Positions 24,603 to 32,738 of a stretch of DNA of 64,000 bases are shown here, in pieces. This stretch comes from Anaeromicropila populeti (lineage in GTDB: Bacteria; Bacillota; Clostridia; Lachnospirales; Lachnospiraceae), in NCBI RefSeq assembly GCF_900112775.1, contig NZ_FOYZ01000005.1, positions 1 through 64,000 on the forward strand, read 5' to 3'. Under the pieces are notes generated by a model. It did no database searches, was not told the origin of the DNA, and saw only the letters and a program-made list of their open reading frames with translations. How positions within the stretch are numbered: position 1 is the stretch's first letter; each line of letters begins with the position of its first letter. The translations under genes and the position numbers were made by a program.

Positions 24603-25739
24603 ATGACAGGAAAAAATTGGACATGTTCTTTTGTTGCAATCATAATAGGCGTACTGCTTTTTATTGGAGGAACAAACTATTTTGTAGACCCATTTGGGTA
24701 CTTTACTAATAAAGATGGAGAATATCATCCTTACAGTAATACAGATGGCAGTTATACCAGATACATTAAGGCTCAGTATATCGCAAATCATCCAGATGAT
24801 TTTGATGCGTATATTGTAGGAGGATCAAAGGTTGGAGCTATTTCTACAGAGTCATTATCTGAAATGGATGGGTACCATTACTATAATATGTGGCTGCTGT
24901 CTGGGAACTTTAGGGAATATGAATTATACATTAGTTTTATTCTGGAGCATACCAGTGCAAAGAAAATAATTTTGCATATTAGTGGACCAGAGGTTAGAAG
25001 ATTTAATAGGGAGTTTTATGGAGATATTTATGTTACACCAGCAATTGTAACAGGAAAATCTACGTTATTAGAAAGTTTGGAATTTCTGGGAAAAAATTTA
25101 AAAACCAGCTTGGAAGTACTGAGAAACAGGTGGAGTACCAAAGAGGATACTAAGTATTATGATTTGGAAACAGGTGAAATTAATCTGAATAAGTATTATG
25201 ACTTAATGGCTCAAAACCGAAATAGTTATTTTAAAAACCGAGTTATGCAACAGTATGATCAACGATTACAACAGTTATTTTATGTGGACAGAATGAATAA
25301 TGCTTCTAAATCAAGTTTGGATGCAATGAAACGAATTAAGCTTGCATGCCAGGAGAAAGGTGTAGAATTAGTTGTAATAATTGGGGCAAATGCAATTACA
25401 GAATTGTATGAGTATGAAGGAGAAAGCTATTGGAATTATTTAGAACAAATATATTCTATTTTTGATGGTGTTTGGGACTTCAGTGGCTATAACTCAGTTT
25501 CCATGAATCCGTACAATTTTTACAATGAAAGTCATTACAATGGATATGTGGCAGATAAGATGCTTAAAATCATTTCTGGCAGAGACACAGCAGATGATTT
25601 TGGCGAATTTGTGACAGCAGAAAATGCGTATGAGCATTTGGAAAAAAGAAAAGAGGCATATTACACATTAAAAGAAGAGTTTGATGCAACAGGTACCATT
25701 GATTTATCTCAATATTCCTATGAGGAAAGGGTACAGTAA
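24603..25739 (+). CDS. Membrane-anchored SGNH-like protein, partner of MBOAT
   Basis: A 378-residue protein with one membrane helix (about 8-28) and the rest outside. IVGGSKVGAISTESLSEMDG looks like block I of an SGNH fold, with Ser in GSKVG, and YNFYNESHYNGYVADKML near 305 carries the expected late His. The fold is that of DltD/AlgX-like extracytoplasmic acyl transfer helpers. It follows the MBOAT gene by 27 bases with GGAGG before the ATG. I infer that the pair acetylates a secreted or wall polysaccharide; the polymer is not identified by neighbours. Confidence 0.72.
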   Translation: MTGKNWTCSFVAIIIGVLLFIGGTNYFVDPFGYFTNKDGEYHPYSNTDGSYTRYIKAQYIANHPDDFDAYIVGGSKVGAISTESLSEMDGYHYYNMWLLSGNFREYELYISFILEHTSAKKIILHISGPEVRRFNREFYGDIYVTPAIVTGKSTLLESLEFLGKNLKTSLEVLRNRWSTKEDTKYYDLETGEINLNKYYDLMAQNRNSYFKNRVMQQYDQRLQQLFYVDRMNNASKSSLDAMKRIKLACQEKGVELVVIIGANAITELYEYEGESYWNYLEQIYSIFDGVWDFSGYNSVSMNPYNFYNESHYNGYVADKMLKIISGRDTADDFGEFVTAENAYEHLEKRKEAYYTLKEEFDATGTIDLSQYSYEERVQ

Positions 25740-25756
25740 ATAAAATGTTTTATAAC

Positions 25757-25813
25757 AAAGTGTGTGTTCCACGCATTCTAGCGGTTTATTTAACTATAAG
25801 GAACACACACTTT
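25757..25813. repeat. Perfect 14-bp inverted repeat
   Basis: AAAGTGTGTGTTCC and GGAACACACACTTT flank a 29-base loop. It lies 17 bases after the SGNH-like gene and could end its transcript, though the T-run is only TTT; a small mobile hairpin element is the other reading. Confidence 0.7.
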
Positions 25814-25879
25814 GCCGCGCCTTGGGGGTGTGGCTGTCCTTTCACTCCAATATTCCTTACCCACAAGTGCGCATCTCCT

Positions 25880-25905
25880 GCACCCTGTTTTTTAGGGTGC
25901 TTTTT
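25880..25905 (+). terminator. Rho-independent terminator
   Basis: GCACCCT and AGGGTGC enclose a T-rich loop and are followed by TTTTTC. It is oriented for the plus-strand MBOAT operon and stops it just before the convergent ABC-F gene. Confidence 0.8.
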
Positions 25906-25907
25906 CA

Positions 25908-27920
25908 CTATGCCAGACTTTCCCAAAGTTCCAGGAGTTCTTGTAAACGGACTTCAATATCTTTCTTTTCTTGGTTTAGTTCCATTAACCTGGTTACATT
26001 TGTGTAGACTTCCTCTTGAGACAGTAAATCATCTATTTCAGCGTCTCTTGCTTCTAATTCCTCAATGTCTTCTTCACATTTTCTAATTTGATTTTGTAAT
26101 TTTCGCAGGCGGGCATTTTCTTCCTTCTGCTGCTGCCAGTCTGATTTTCCGTTTGCAGAGGAGACAGCAGAATTGCCAGGGGTATCTGGCTGTTCCGTTG
26201 CATCTTTCTGGTTTAAATAGGTGATTGCATTAACAGAACCCTTTCCATTCGAAGCAGTCTGAGAATCAGACGTATTTTGAGAAGAGTCAGAAACACCAAA
26301 ATATATTTTTTCCATCTCTTCTTTTTTTTCTAAGTAATAATCATAGTTCCCAATATAATTTAATAATTTTTTACCAGTCAAATCTAGTATGCGGGTTGCT
26401 GTCTTGTTAATAAAATAACGGTCATGGGAAACGTATAAAACAGTACCAGTGTAACTGTTAACGGCCTCTTCCAAAATTTCTTTAGAAGCAATATCCAAAT
26501 GATTGGTAGGTTCATCCAGTATTAAAAAGTTAGATTCGGAAAGCATTAGCTTGGCTAAAGAAACCCGGCCGCGTTCTCCACCACTTAAATCTTTTATACG
26601 TTTAAACACTTCATCATTGGTAAATAAAAAGGCAGCTAAAGTACTTCTGATGGTAGTATTGTCCAAATCTGGGTACGTGTCATGGAGCTCATCAAACAGG
26701 GTTTTATCCATATCTAATACCTGCTGTTCCTGATCATAGTAACCAATCTGTACCTTTGAACCAAGCTTGAATTCTCCAGAATCTGCTGCTATTACAGAAT
26801 TTAGTATTTTGAGAATGGTTGTTTTTCCAGTTCCATTATTCCCAATAATAGCAACCTTTTCACCTCGTTTTATTTCAAAATTAAGCTGATTAAATAGTTG
26901 GTGTGATCCAAAACTCTTGCTGAGGTCCTTTACAGTTAACACATCATTACCGCTGGTAACCCGGGGATCAAGTGAAATCTTAATTTGTGTATTCTCCGTC
27001 ACTGGCTTGTCCAGACGGTCTACTTTGTCCAGCAGTTTTTCACGGCTCTCCGCACGCTTAATGGACTTTTCACGATTAAAAGATTTTAAACGGGCAATTA
27101 CTTCTTCTTGATGTTTAATTTCTTTCTGCTGGTTATAATACTGCTTCAATAATGCATTTCGCTGCATCGCTTTTTTGTCTGCATAGGCAGAATAGTTTCC
27201 AAGGAAAACCTGAGCCTTGGTGCGTTCCAGTTCTACCACTTTTGATACTACCCGATCTAAAAAATATCTGTCGTGGGCTACAATTAGTACGGTACCAGAA
27301 TAGTTTAATAAGTACGTTTCAAGCCAGGATATTGACGCAAGATCCAGATGATTAGTCGGCTCGTCCAATAAAATGATATCTGGCTTGGATAAAAGCAGCT
27401 TCCCAAGTGCAACGCGGGTTTTTTGACCACCTGAAAGAGTACTGGCCGTTTTGGAAAAATCATTTTCTTCAAAACCTAGTCCTTTTAGTACACCTGTAAT
27501 TTCGCTTTTATAAGCATATCCATTTTTTAACTCAAATTCATGTGTTAAGTTTGTATAAGTATTAAGCAAACTGTCAAGTTTATTTTCATCAGCCGATTTC
27601 ATTTCTAATTCAATTGATCGTATTTTATTGTCCAGCTCAATGATATCCTTTTTTACTTCAAGCATTTCATCATAAATAGTATTATCGCCGGATAACGCTT
27701 GGTGCTGAGCCAGATAGCCAATGCTGGCACCTTTGGCGAAAATGACTTCTCCATCATCAGCCGATAGTTCATTCATAATTATTTTTAATAATGTTGACTT
27801 CCCGGCACCGTTCACACCAACAATAGCCGCTTTCTCACGCTCATTTATATGAAAAGAAACATTTGCTAAGACTTGGTCTGTACCAAAAGATTTTGAAATA
27901 TTTTTACATGCTAAAATCAT
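25908..27920 (-). CDS. ABC-F family ATPase (ribosome-associated, YdiF/Uup-like)
   Basis: A 670-residue cytoplasmic protein with two ABC domains and no membrane part. Domain 1 has Walker A GVNGAGKST, signature LSGGQKTRVALGKLLL and Walker B IILLDEPTNHLD; domain 2 has GNNGTGKTT, LSGGERGRVSLAKLML and LILDEPTNHLD. The linker between them (about 240-310) is highly charged and helical (HQEEVIARLKSFNREKS), the P-site tRNA interaction motif region of ABC-F proteins. The last 80 residues form a C-terminal coiled coil, as in Uup and YdiF. Such proteins act on stalled or drug-bound ribosomes; whether this one gives resistance is not known. AGGAGAGG precedes the ATG. Confidence 0.93.
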   Translation of the reverse strand: MILACKNISKSFGTDQVLANVSFHINEREKAAIVGVNGAGKSTLLKIIMNELSADDGEVIFAKGASIGYLAQHQALSGDNTIYDEMLEVKKDIIELDNKIRSIELEMKSADENKLDSLLNTYTNLTHEFELKNGYAYKSEITGVLKGLGFEENDFSKTASTLSGGQKTRVALGKLLLSKPDIILLDEPTNHLDLASISWLETYLLNYSGTVLIVAHDRYFLDRVVSKVVELERTKAQVFLGNYSAYADKKAMQRNALLKQYYNQQKEIKHQEEVIARLKSFNREKSIKRAESREKLLDKVDRLDKPVTENTQIKISLDPRVTSGNDVLTVKDLSKSFGSHQLFNQLNFEIKRGEKVAIIGNNGTGKTTILKILNSVIAADSGEFKLGSKVQIGYYDQEQQVLDMDKTLFDELHDTYPDLDNTTIRSTLAAFLFTNDEVFKRIKDLSGGERGRVSLAKLMLSESNFLILDEPTNHLDIASKEILEEAVNSYTGTVLYVSHDRYFINKTATRILDLTGKKLLNYIGNYDYYLEKKEEMEKIYFGVSDSSQNTSDSQTASNGKGSVNAITYLNQKDATEQPDTPGNSAVSSANGKSDWQQQKEENARLRKLQNQIRKCEEDIEELEARDAEIDDLLSQEEVYTNVTRLMELNQEKKDIEVRLQELLELWESLA

Positions 27921-27943
27921 AAGAAACCTCTCCTTGTATGTTG

Positions 27944-27972
27944 ATTATAAGTGGAAAATTGAAGGATGTCAA
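27944..27972 (-). promoter_or_regulatory. Consensus sigma-A promoter of the ABC-F gene
   Basis: On the minus strand TTGACA, a 17-base spacer and TATAAT, a perfect consensus. It stands back to back with the rex promoter, 15 bases away. Confidence 0.85.
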
Positions 27973-27987
27973 CTTATTGACTTCATA

Positions 27988-28016
27988 TTGACATACTTTT
28001 CACATTTTAATATAAT
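27988..28016 (+). promoter_or_regulatory. Consensus sigma-A promoter of rex
   Basis: TTGACA, a 17-base spacer and TATAAT. I saw no TTGTTAA-type Rex operator in or near it, so autorepression is not supported by the sequence. Confidence 0.85.
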
Positions 28017-28095
28017 ATACAATAGCGATGAGTCTGAATTAGAAAAATAGTTAAGAGAAGGTAAAATAATCGGGGGAACTAAAGGAGGGATTGCA

Positions 28096-28740
28096 TTGAA
28101 CGAAAAGGAGATTTCCTTAGCAGTAATAAAGCGTCTACCTCGATATTATAGATATTTAGGTGAATTGATGGAAAACGATGTAGTGCGTATTTCATCAAAA
28201 GAGTTGAGTGAAAGAATGAAGGTTACCGCTTCACAGATTAGGCAGGATTTAAATAACTTTGGCGGCTTTGGTCAGCAGGGATATGGTTATAATGTGGAGT
28301 ATCTGTATACGGAGATTGGTAAGATACTGGGGCTTGACCGAAGATATAATGTAGTAATAGTAGGTGCAGGTAATCTGGGGCAGGCATTAGCCAATTATAC
28401 AGATTTTGAAAAAAGAGGATTTATGGTAACAGGTCTTTTTGATGTGAATCCAAGATTAATTGGTATGACAATCCGAGGCATTGAGGTTAGACTGGTGGAT
28501 GAATTAGAGGAGTTTGTGAAAAGCCACAATGTAGATATTGCAGCTCTTACATTACCAAAGGCGAAGGCACCTGGTGTTGCAGCTGATTTGGTTAAGTGGG
28601 GTGTGAGAGGTATTTGGAACTTTGCTCCGACTGATTTGAACCTGCCTAGTGATATAGTAGTTGAAAATGTTCATTTAGCAGAGAGTTTGATGAGAGTATC
28701 TTATAACTTGAAAAACAGGGAATGGGAACATGAGATTTAG
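28096..28740 (+). CDS. rex: Redox-sensing transcriptional repressor Rex
   Basis: Senses the NADH/NAD ratio and represses fermentation and reductive genes when NADH is low. 214 residues. The N-terminal winged helix has ISLAVIKRLPRYYRYLGEL and VTASQIRQDLNNFGGFGQQG, a Rex hallmark. The Rossmann domain has VVIVGAGNLGQALANY and FDVNPRLIGMTI, and a C-terminal swapped helix ends it. The TTG start follows AAAGGAGGG at good spacing. It heads a run of housekeeping genes continuing to nnr and alr. Confidence 0.95.
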   Translation: MNEKEISLAVIKRLPRYYRYLGELMENDVVRISSKELSERMKVTASQIRQDLNNFGGFGQQGYGYNVEYLYTEIGKILGLDRRYNVVIVGAGNLGQALANYTDFEKRGFMVTGLFDVNPRLIGMTIRGIEVRLVDELEEFVKSHNVDIAALTLPKAKAPGVAADLVKWGVRGIWNFAPTDLNLPSDIVVENVHLAESLMRVSYNLKNREWEHEI

Positions 28741-28769
28741 ATACTTCAGTAGAGAAAAGGGGTTTCTAG

Positions 28770-29390
28770 ATGGCAAAAAAGAAAGAGCAGAACTTAGAGT
28801 GGTTAAGTATTTTACAAAATAAGAAGGTTCCTATTCTGACATTAGATCCAAAATGGCATGAATTATTTCCTGAGCATATTAAAACAAATACTATTAGAGA
28901 ACTGGAAAAGAAAGTGAAGGAGCTTTTAAAGGAACAAGGAAAGCTTGTGAACGATATAAAAGATATGAAAAAGCTAAAACAGCGTCTCATGGGTCAGATT
29001 GTAGCAAACATGGGAGAGGGTTCTGAAAAATCTAATGAGAAAAGCAGAGCGAAAAAGCAAGACGTCAGTCAAAAAATGATTTTAGAGATAAATACAAAAT
29101 TGGAAGAGTCTAATGATCAATTATTAGATATGCCATATAAAATCCGAGAAGCAAATAATTTACTGCTGGTAGAATGTATGAAAATATGGTATGAAAATTT
29201 AAGTAAAAATGCAGAAGAAATTAAGGCATTGGAGCAGTGGATTGAAAAAGCAAGAGAAGAATTAAAAAGAAATTTATTAATTAAACAGGATAAAGAAATG
29301 ATGAACGAGGCAATTTATACGTATATGCATGATTTGTTGGGTTCAGATACAATTGACAAATTTGATGTGAATATGGTAGGAGACAAATAA
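28770..29390 (+). CDS. Unknown coiled-coil protein between rex and nnr
   Basis: A 206-residue, highly charged protein with no membrane part. A folded-looking N-terminus (LEWLSILQNKKVPILTLDPK) is followed by two coiled coils, about 45-80 and 105-175, with a Lys/Ser-rich break between. I believe similar genes sit in this place in other Lachnospiraceae, but no function is known to me. It begins 29 bases after rex with AAAAGGGG before the ATG, and the nnr ATG follows its stop by one base, so it is in the operon. Confidence 0.8.
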   Translation: MAKKKEQNLEWLSILQNKKVPILTLDPKWHELFPEHIKTNTIRELEKKVKELLKEQGKLVNDIKDMKKLKQRLMGQIVANMGEGSEKSNEKSRAKKQDVSQKMILEINTKLEESNDQLLDMPYKIREANNLLLVECMKIWYENLSKNAEEIKALEQWIEKAREELKRNLLIKQDKEMMNEAIYTYMHDLLGSDTIDKFDVNMVGDK

Positions 29391-29391
29391 T

Positions 29392-30924
29392 ATGAGATAT
29401 GTAGTGAATTCAGAGCAGATGAGAGCAATTGATCAGTATTCCATTGAGCAGGTAGGAATTCCTGCTATGGTACTGATGGAAAAGTCTGCGCTGTCAGTAG
29501 CATCGGTAATGATGGAAAAGGTCAGCCGATCAGATAGAATACTTGCGGTTTGTGGAACGGGCAATAATGGTGGTGATGGAATAGCTTCTGCAAGGATTTT
29601 AAAGGAAGAGGGATTCCAGGTAGAAGTGCTTATCATCGGTGACGAGAAGCGTGCTACAGAGCAGACAAAAAATCAATTACGAATTGCAAGGAATTTAGGC
29701 GTGTCAATCTTGAACACAGCCAAGGTTAGTGAATATAATGTAATTATAGATGCTATATTTGGTATCGGTATTAAGAAAACGGTAGCAGGAGCATTTGAAG
29801 CAGTTATAAATAGTATTAATGAAGCAAATAATACAGTTTTTTCTGTTGATGTTCCATCTGGAATTAACTCCAATGATGGAAAAATCATGAATGTTGCCGT
29901 AAAAGCTGATTATACTATTACATTTGGATATCATAAGTTTGGTACAATTCTATATCCTGGCTGTGAATATGCAGGTAAGATTATTGTGGCAGACATTGGA
30001 TTTCCTAAAAATTACCACAAGAAATTTCCACTTTCTACTTTCATTTTTGAATCAGAAGATATATCATTATTACCTGAACGCCGGAATTATTCTAATAAGG
30101 GAAGCTTTGGAAGGGTTTTGATTATTGCAGGTTCAAGAAATATGAGTGGAGCATGTTATTTATCCGCGAAATCTGCCTATCGAAGCGGAGCTGGACTTGT
30201 AAAGGTGCTGACAGTAAAAGATAATAGAAATATTATGCAGACTCTTTTGCCAGAAGCGTTGCTGGCAACCTATGATCCTCTTAATTTGAAAAATAAAATG
30301 GAAATGGATCGGATTGTCAGTGAGATAAAATGGGCCACTACAGTTGTAATTGGACCAGGAATTGGTATTATGAACTCCTCGGAATGCCTGCTGGATATTG
30401 TATTAAATCATACGGATGTTCCAGTCCTAATTGATGCAGATGGGTTAACCATGCTTTCAGGAAAAGAAAAGTATATTAAAAAAGTGAGTGAAGAGAACAA
30501 GGATTTTGAAATAAATTTACCAGATAATGTGATTATTACACCACATTTGAAAGAAATGGAGAGATTAACAAATCTGCCAGTTGAACAGATTTCTGAGCAA
30601 ATTGTTGATATTGCCAAGACTATTACAAAGAATAAATCATTTGTACTTGCGTTAAAAGATGCAAGAACAGTGGTTACAAATGGAGAGCAGACATATATTA
30701 ATATATCAGGTAATAATGGTATGGCAACAGGTGGCTCGGGTGATGTTCTGACGGGAATCATTGCAGCTTTTCTGGCGCAGGGTATGGAAAAGTTTGTAGC
30801 AACAGCTTTAGGCGTATATGTTCATGGGTTAGCAGCTGATTATGCGGTAAAAGGGAAAAGCACATATGCACTGATGGCCAGTGATATAGCAGAAGCTTTG
30901 CCGTATATATTGTTAAATAAATAG
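29392..30924 (+). CDS. nnr: Bifunctional NAD(P)H-hydrate epimerase/dehydratase
   Basis: Repairs damaged NAD(P)H. The N-terminal YjeF_N domain (about 1-215) interconverts the R and S hydrates and has CGTGNNGGDGIASAR and FSVDVPSGINSNDG. The C-terminal ADP-dependent dehydratase domain (about 220-510) is of the ribokinase-like fold, with GRVLIIAGSRNMSGA, VIGPGIGI, VLIDADGL, VIITPHLKEMERL and the anion hole and base in NGMATGGSGDVLTGI. 510 residues is normal for the fused form. It overlaps nothing but starts one base after the coiled-coil gene, and alr follows by 33 bases. Confidence 0.95.
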   Translation: MRYVVNSEQMRAIDQYSIEQVGIPAMVLMEKSALSVASVMMEKVSRSDRILAVCGTGNNGGDGIASARILKEEGFQVEVLIIGDEKRATEQTKNQLRIARNLGVSILNTAKVSEYNVIIDAIFGIGIKKTVAGAFEAVINSINEANNTVFSVDVPSGINSNDGKIMNVAVKADYTITFGYHKFGTILYPGCEYAGKIIVADIGFPKNYHKKFPLSTFIFESEDISLLPERRNYSNKGSFGRVLIIAGSRNMSGACYLSAKSAYRSGAGLVKVLTVKDNRNIMQTLLPEALLATYDPLNLKNKMEMDRIVSEIKWATTVVIGPGIGIMNSSECLLDIVLNHTDVPVLIDADGLTMLSGKEKYIKKVSEENKDFEINLPDNVIITPHLKEMERLTNLPVEQISEQIVDIAKTITKNKSFVLALKDARTVVTNGEQTYINISGNNGMATGGSGDVLTGIIAAFLAQGMEKFVATALGVYVHGLAADYAVKGKSTYALMASDIAEALPYILLNK

Positions 30925-30957
30925 TAACTAACTATATGAATGGAGATTGGATGCATC

Positions 30958-32148
30958 ATGAAAGAGTATTACAGAGTACATGCAGCAATAAGTCTGGATG
31001 CGGTTGTAAATAATATTCTAGAAACTAAGAAAATTCTAAAGCCAGATACCAAAATAATGGCTGTCATTAAAGCGGATGGCTATGGACATGGGGCAATTCC
31101 AATAGCTGAAGTGTTAAATGATATTGTGGATGCATATGGCCTGGCACTTTTGGAGGAAGCAATTGAAATCAGAAAAATGGGAATTACAAAGCCGCTTCTG
31201 ATTTTAGGTTTTACACCAGAGCCACAGTATAAAGATATGGTAAAGTATGATGTCATGACGACGGTATTTAAGTATGACATGGCAGAGCAGATTGCAAAAG
31301 AAGCAATGAAACAAAATAAAATTGCCAAAATACATCTGGCTGTGGATACGGGAATGAGTCGAATTGGTTTTAAAACTAATGAGGAGAGCATCGATATAAT
31401 CAGCAGGATTTCCAAGTTAGAAGGAATTGAGATAAATGGATGCTTTACACATTTTGCTAAAGCGGATGAAATGGATAAATCTTTTTCCTATGAGCAATTA
31501 AGACGCTTTAATGAATTTATTATTGCATTGGAGAAGAAAGGGATTTTCATTCCGATTAAGCATATAGCCAATAGTGCAGCTATTATGGAGATACCAGAAG
31601 CAAATCTGGATATGGTCAGGAGTGGTATCAGCACTTATGGGTTGTATCCTTCTGATGAAGTGAACAGAGAGAGGTTATTTTTAATGCCTGCTATGGAGAT
31701 TAAAAGTCATATCTCATTTTTAAAGGAATTAGAAGAAGGTATCGGAGTCAGCTATGGTTTAACGGCTGTTACAAGCAGGCGAACAAAGGTTGCCACAATA
31801 CCAGTGGGATATGCAGATGGATATTCCCGTTCTTTATCAAACAAAGGCCGTGTGCTTATTCGAGGAAGGTCTGCACCAATTCTGGGAAGAATATGTATGG
31901 ATCAGTTTATGGTAGATGTAACAGATGTCCCAGGGGTTCAGGAAGGTGATGTGGTTACTCTTGTGGGGAGAGATGGAGACGAATATATTGCGGTAGAAGA
32001 AATAGCAGACAAATCATATTCGTTTAATTATGAAACTATATGTGCAATTGGGAAACGCATACCAAGAGTTTATTATTATCAAGGTAAAAAAGTTGGAACA
32101 CTAGATTATTATTGTTGCTCAGAATCAACTTATGAATTGAATCTATAG
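30958..32148 (+). CDS. alr: Alanine racemase
   Basis: A PLP enzyme that makes D-alanine for peptidoglycan. 396 residues. The PLP-binding Lys38 is in MAVIKADGYGHGA, the second catalytic residue Tyr is in GIGVSYGLTAV, and other markers are LAVDTGMSRIGF, FTHFAKADEMD, RSGISTYGLYPS, TIPVGYADGYSR and RICMDQFMVDVTD. The ATG at 30958 fits the family start, KEYYRVHAAISLDA; the in-frame ATG at 30940 overlaps the ribosome site. It is followed by a MazF-type gene, the arrangement known from Bacillus. Confidence 0.95.
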   Translation: MKEYYRVHAAISLDAVVNNILETKKILKPDTKIMAVIKADGYGHGAIPIAEVLNDIVDAYGLALLEEAIEIRKMGITKPLLILGFTPEPQYKDMVKYDVMTTVFKYDMAEQIAKEAMKQNKIAKIHLAVDTGMSRIGFKTNEESIDIISRISKLEGIEINGCFTHFAKADEMDKSFSYEQLRRFNEFIIALEKKGIFIPIKHIANSAAIMEIPEANLDMVRSGISTYGLYPSDEVNRERLFLMPAMEIKSHISFLKELEEGIGVSYGLTAVTSRRTKVATIPVGYADGYSRSLSNKGRVLIRGRSAPILGRICMDQFMVDVTDVPGVQEGDVVTLVGRDGDEYIAVEEIADKSYSFNYETICAIGKRIPRVYYYQGKKVGTLDYYCCSESTYELNL

Positions 32149-32296
32149 ACTTGCAGCTGTGTTTCAGAAGAAACATTTGTAAGACGCTCATTTGAAAAAT
32201 AAATAAAGCATTTATTCGCAAAATGAAATTTTATGGAATACATGAGACAAAACTGGTAACAATAAAGAAAAAGCCATAAAACGGAGTGTGAATAAT

Positions 32297-32641
32297 GTGA
32301 TCATAAAACGTGGAGATATTTTTTATGCCGATCTTAGACCGGTTGTAGGGTCAGAACAAGGTGGCGTCCGCCCGGTTCTAATTATACAAAATGATACAGG
32401 AAACCGCCACAGTCCAACTGTGATTTGTGCGGCGATTACTTCTAAAATGAATAAGGCAAAGCTGCCTACACATGTAGAGCTGAATGCGGAAAAGTATGGG
32501 ATTGTGAAGGATTCTGTTATTCTGCTGGAGCAGGTAAGAACAATTGATAAATCAAGATTAAAGGAAAAGGTTTGTCATTTAGATGATGACATCATGGAGA
32601 AAATTGAAAAAGCGTTACTTGTAAGCTTTTCCTTGACATAA
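32297..32641 (+). CDS. mazF: MazF/NdoA-type mRNA endoribonuclease toxin
   Basis: A 114-residue sequence-specific mRNA cleaving enzyme. It is very close in layout to Bacillus Ndo[52 protein letters not shown] and [20 protein letters not shown]. With the GTG at 32297 as start, the catalytic pair falls at Arg25 and Thr48, as in the family; the GTG at 32288 is too close to the ribosome site. The usual antitoxin gene (MazE/EndoAI) between alr and mazF is missing: the 148-base gap has no start with a ribosome site and no open frame of that size. The antitoxin may be elsewhere. Confidence 0.95.
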   Translation: MIIKRGDIFYADLRPVVGSEQGGVRPVLIIQNDTGNRHSPTVICAAITSKMNKAKLPTHVELNAEKYGIVKDSVILLEQVRTIDKSRLKEKVCHLDDDIMEKIEKALLVSFSLT

Positions 32642-32661
32642 ACATCTATTATAGCTAAGAT
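32633..32661 (+). promoter_or_regulatory. Promoter inside the end of mazF
   Basis: TTGACA, a 17-base spacer and TAAGAT. The -35 overlaps the last codons of mazF. It would drive the CorC/HlyC-type gene separately from the alr operon. Confidence 0.6.
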
Positions 32662-32738
32662 AGATATATGAAAGTAAGCAAGTTAATGTGTGAATGCTTA
32701 CATAGGAAATAGTTGAGGAAAGAGGAGTATTTTTAAAA

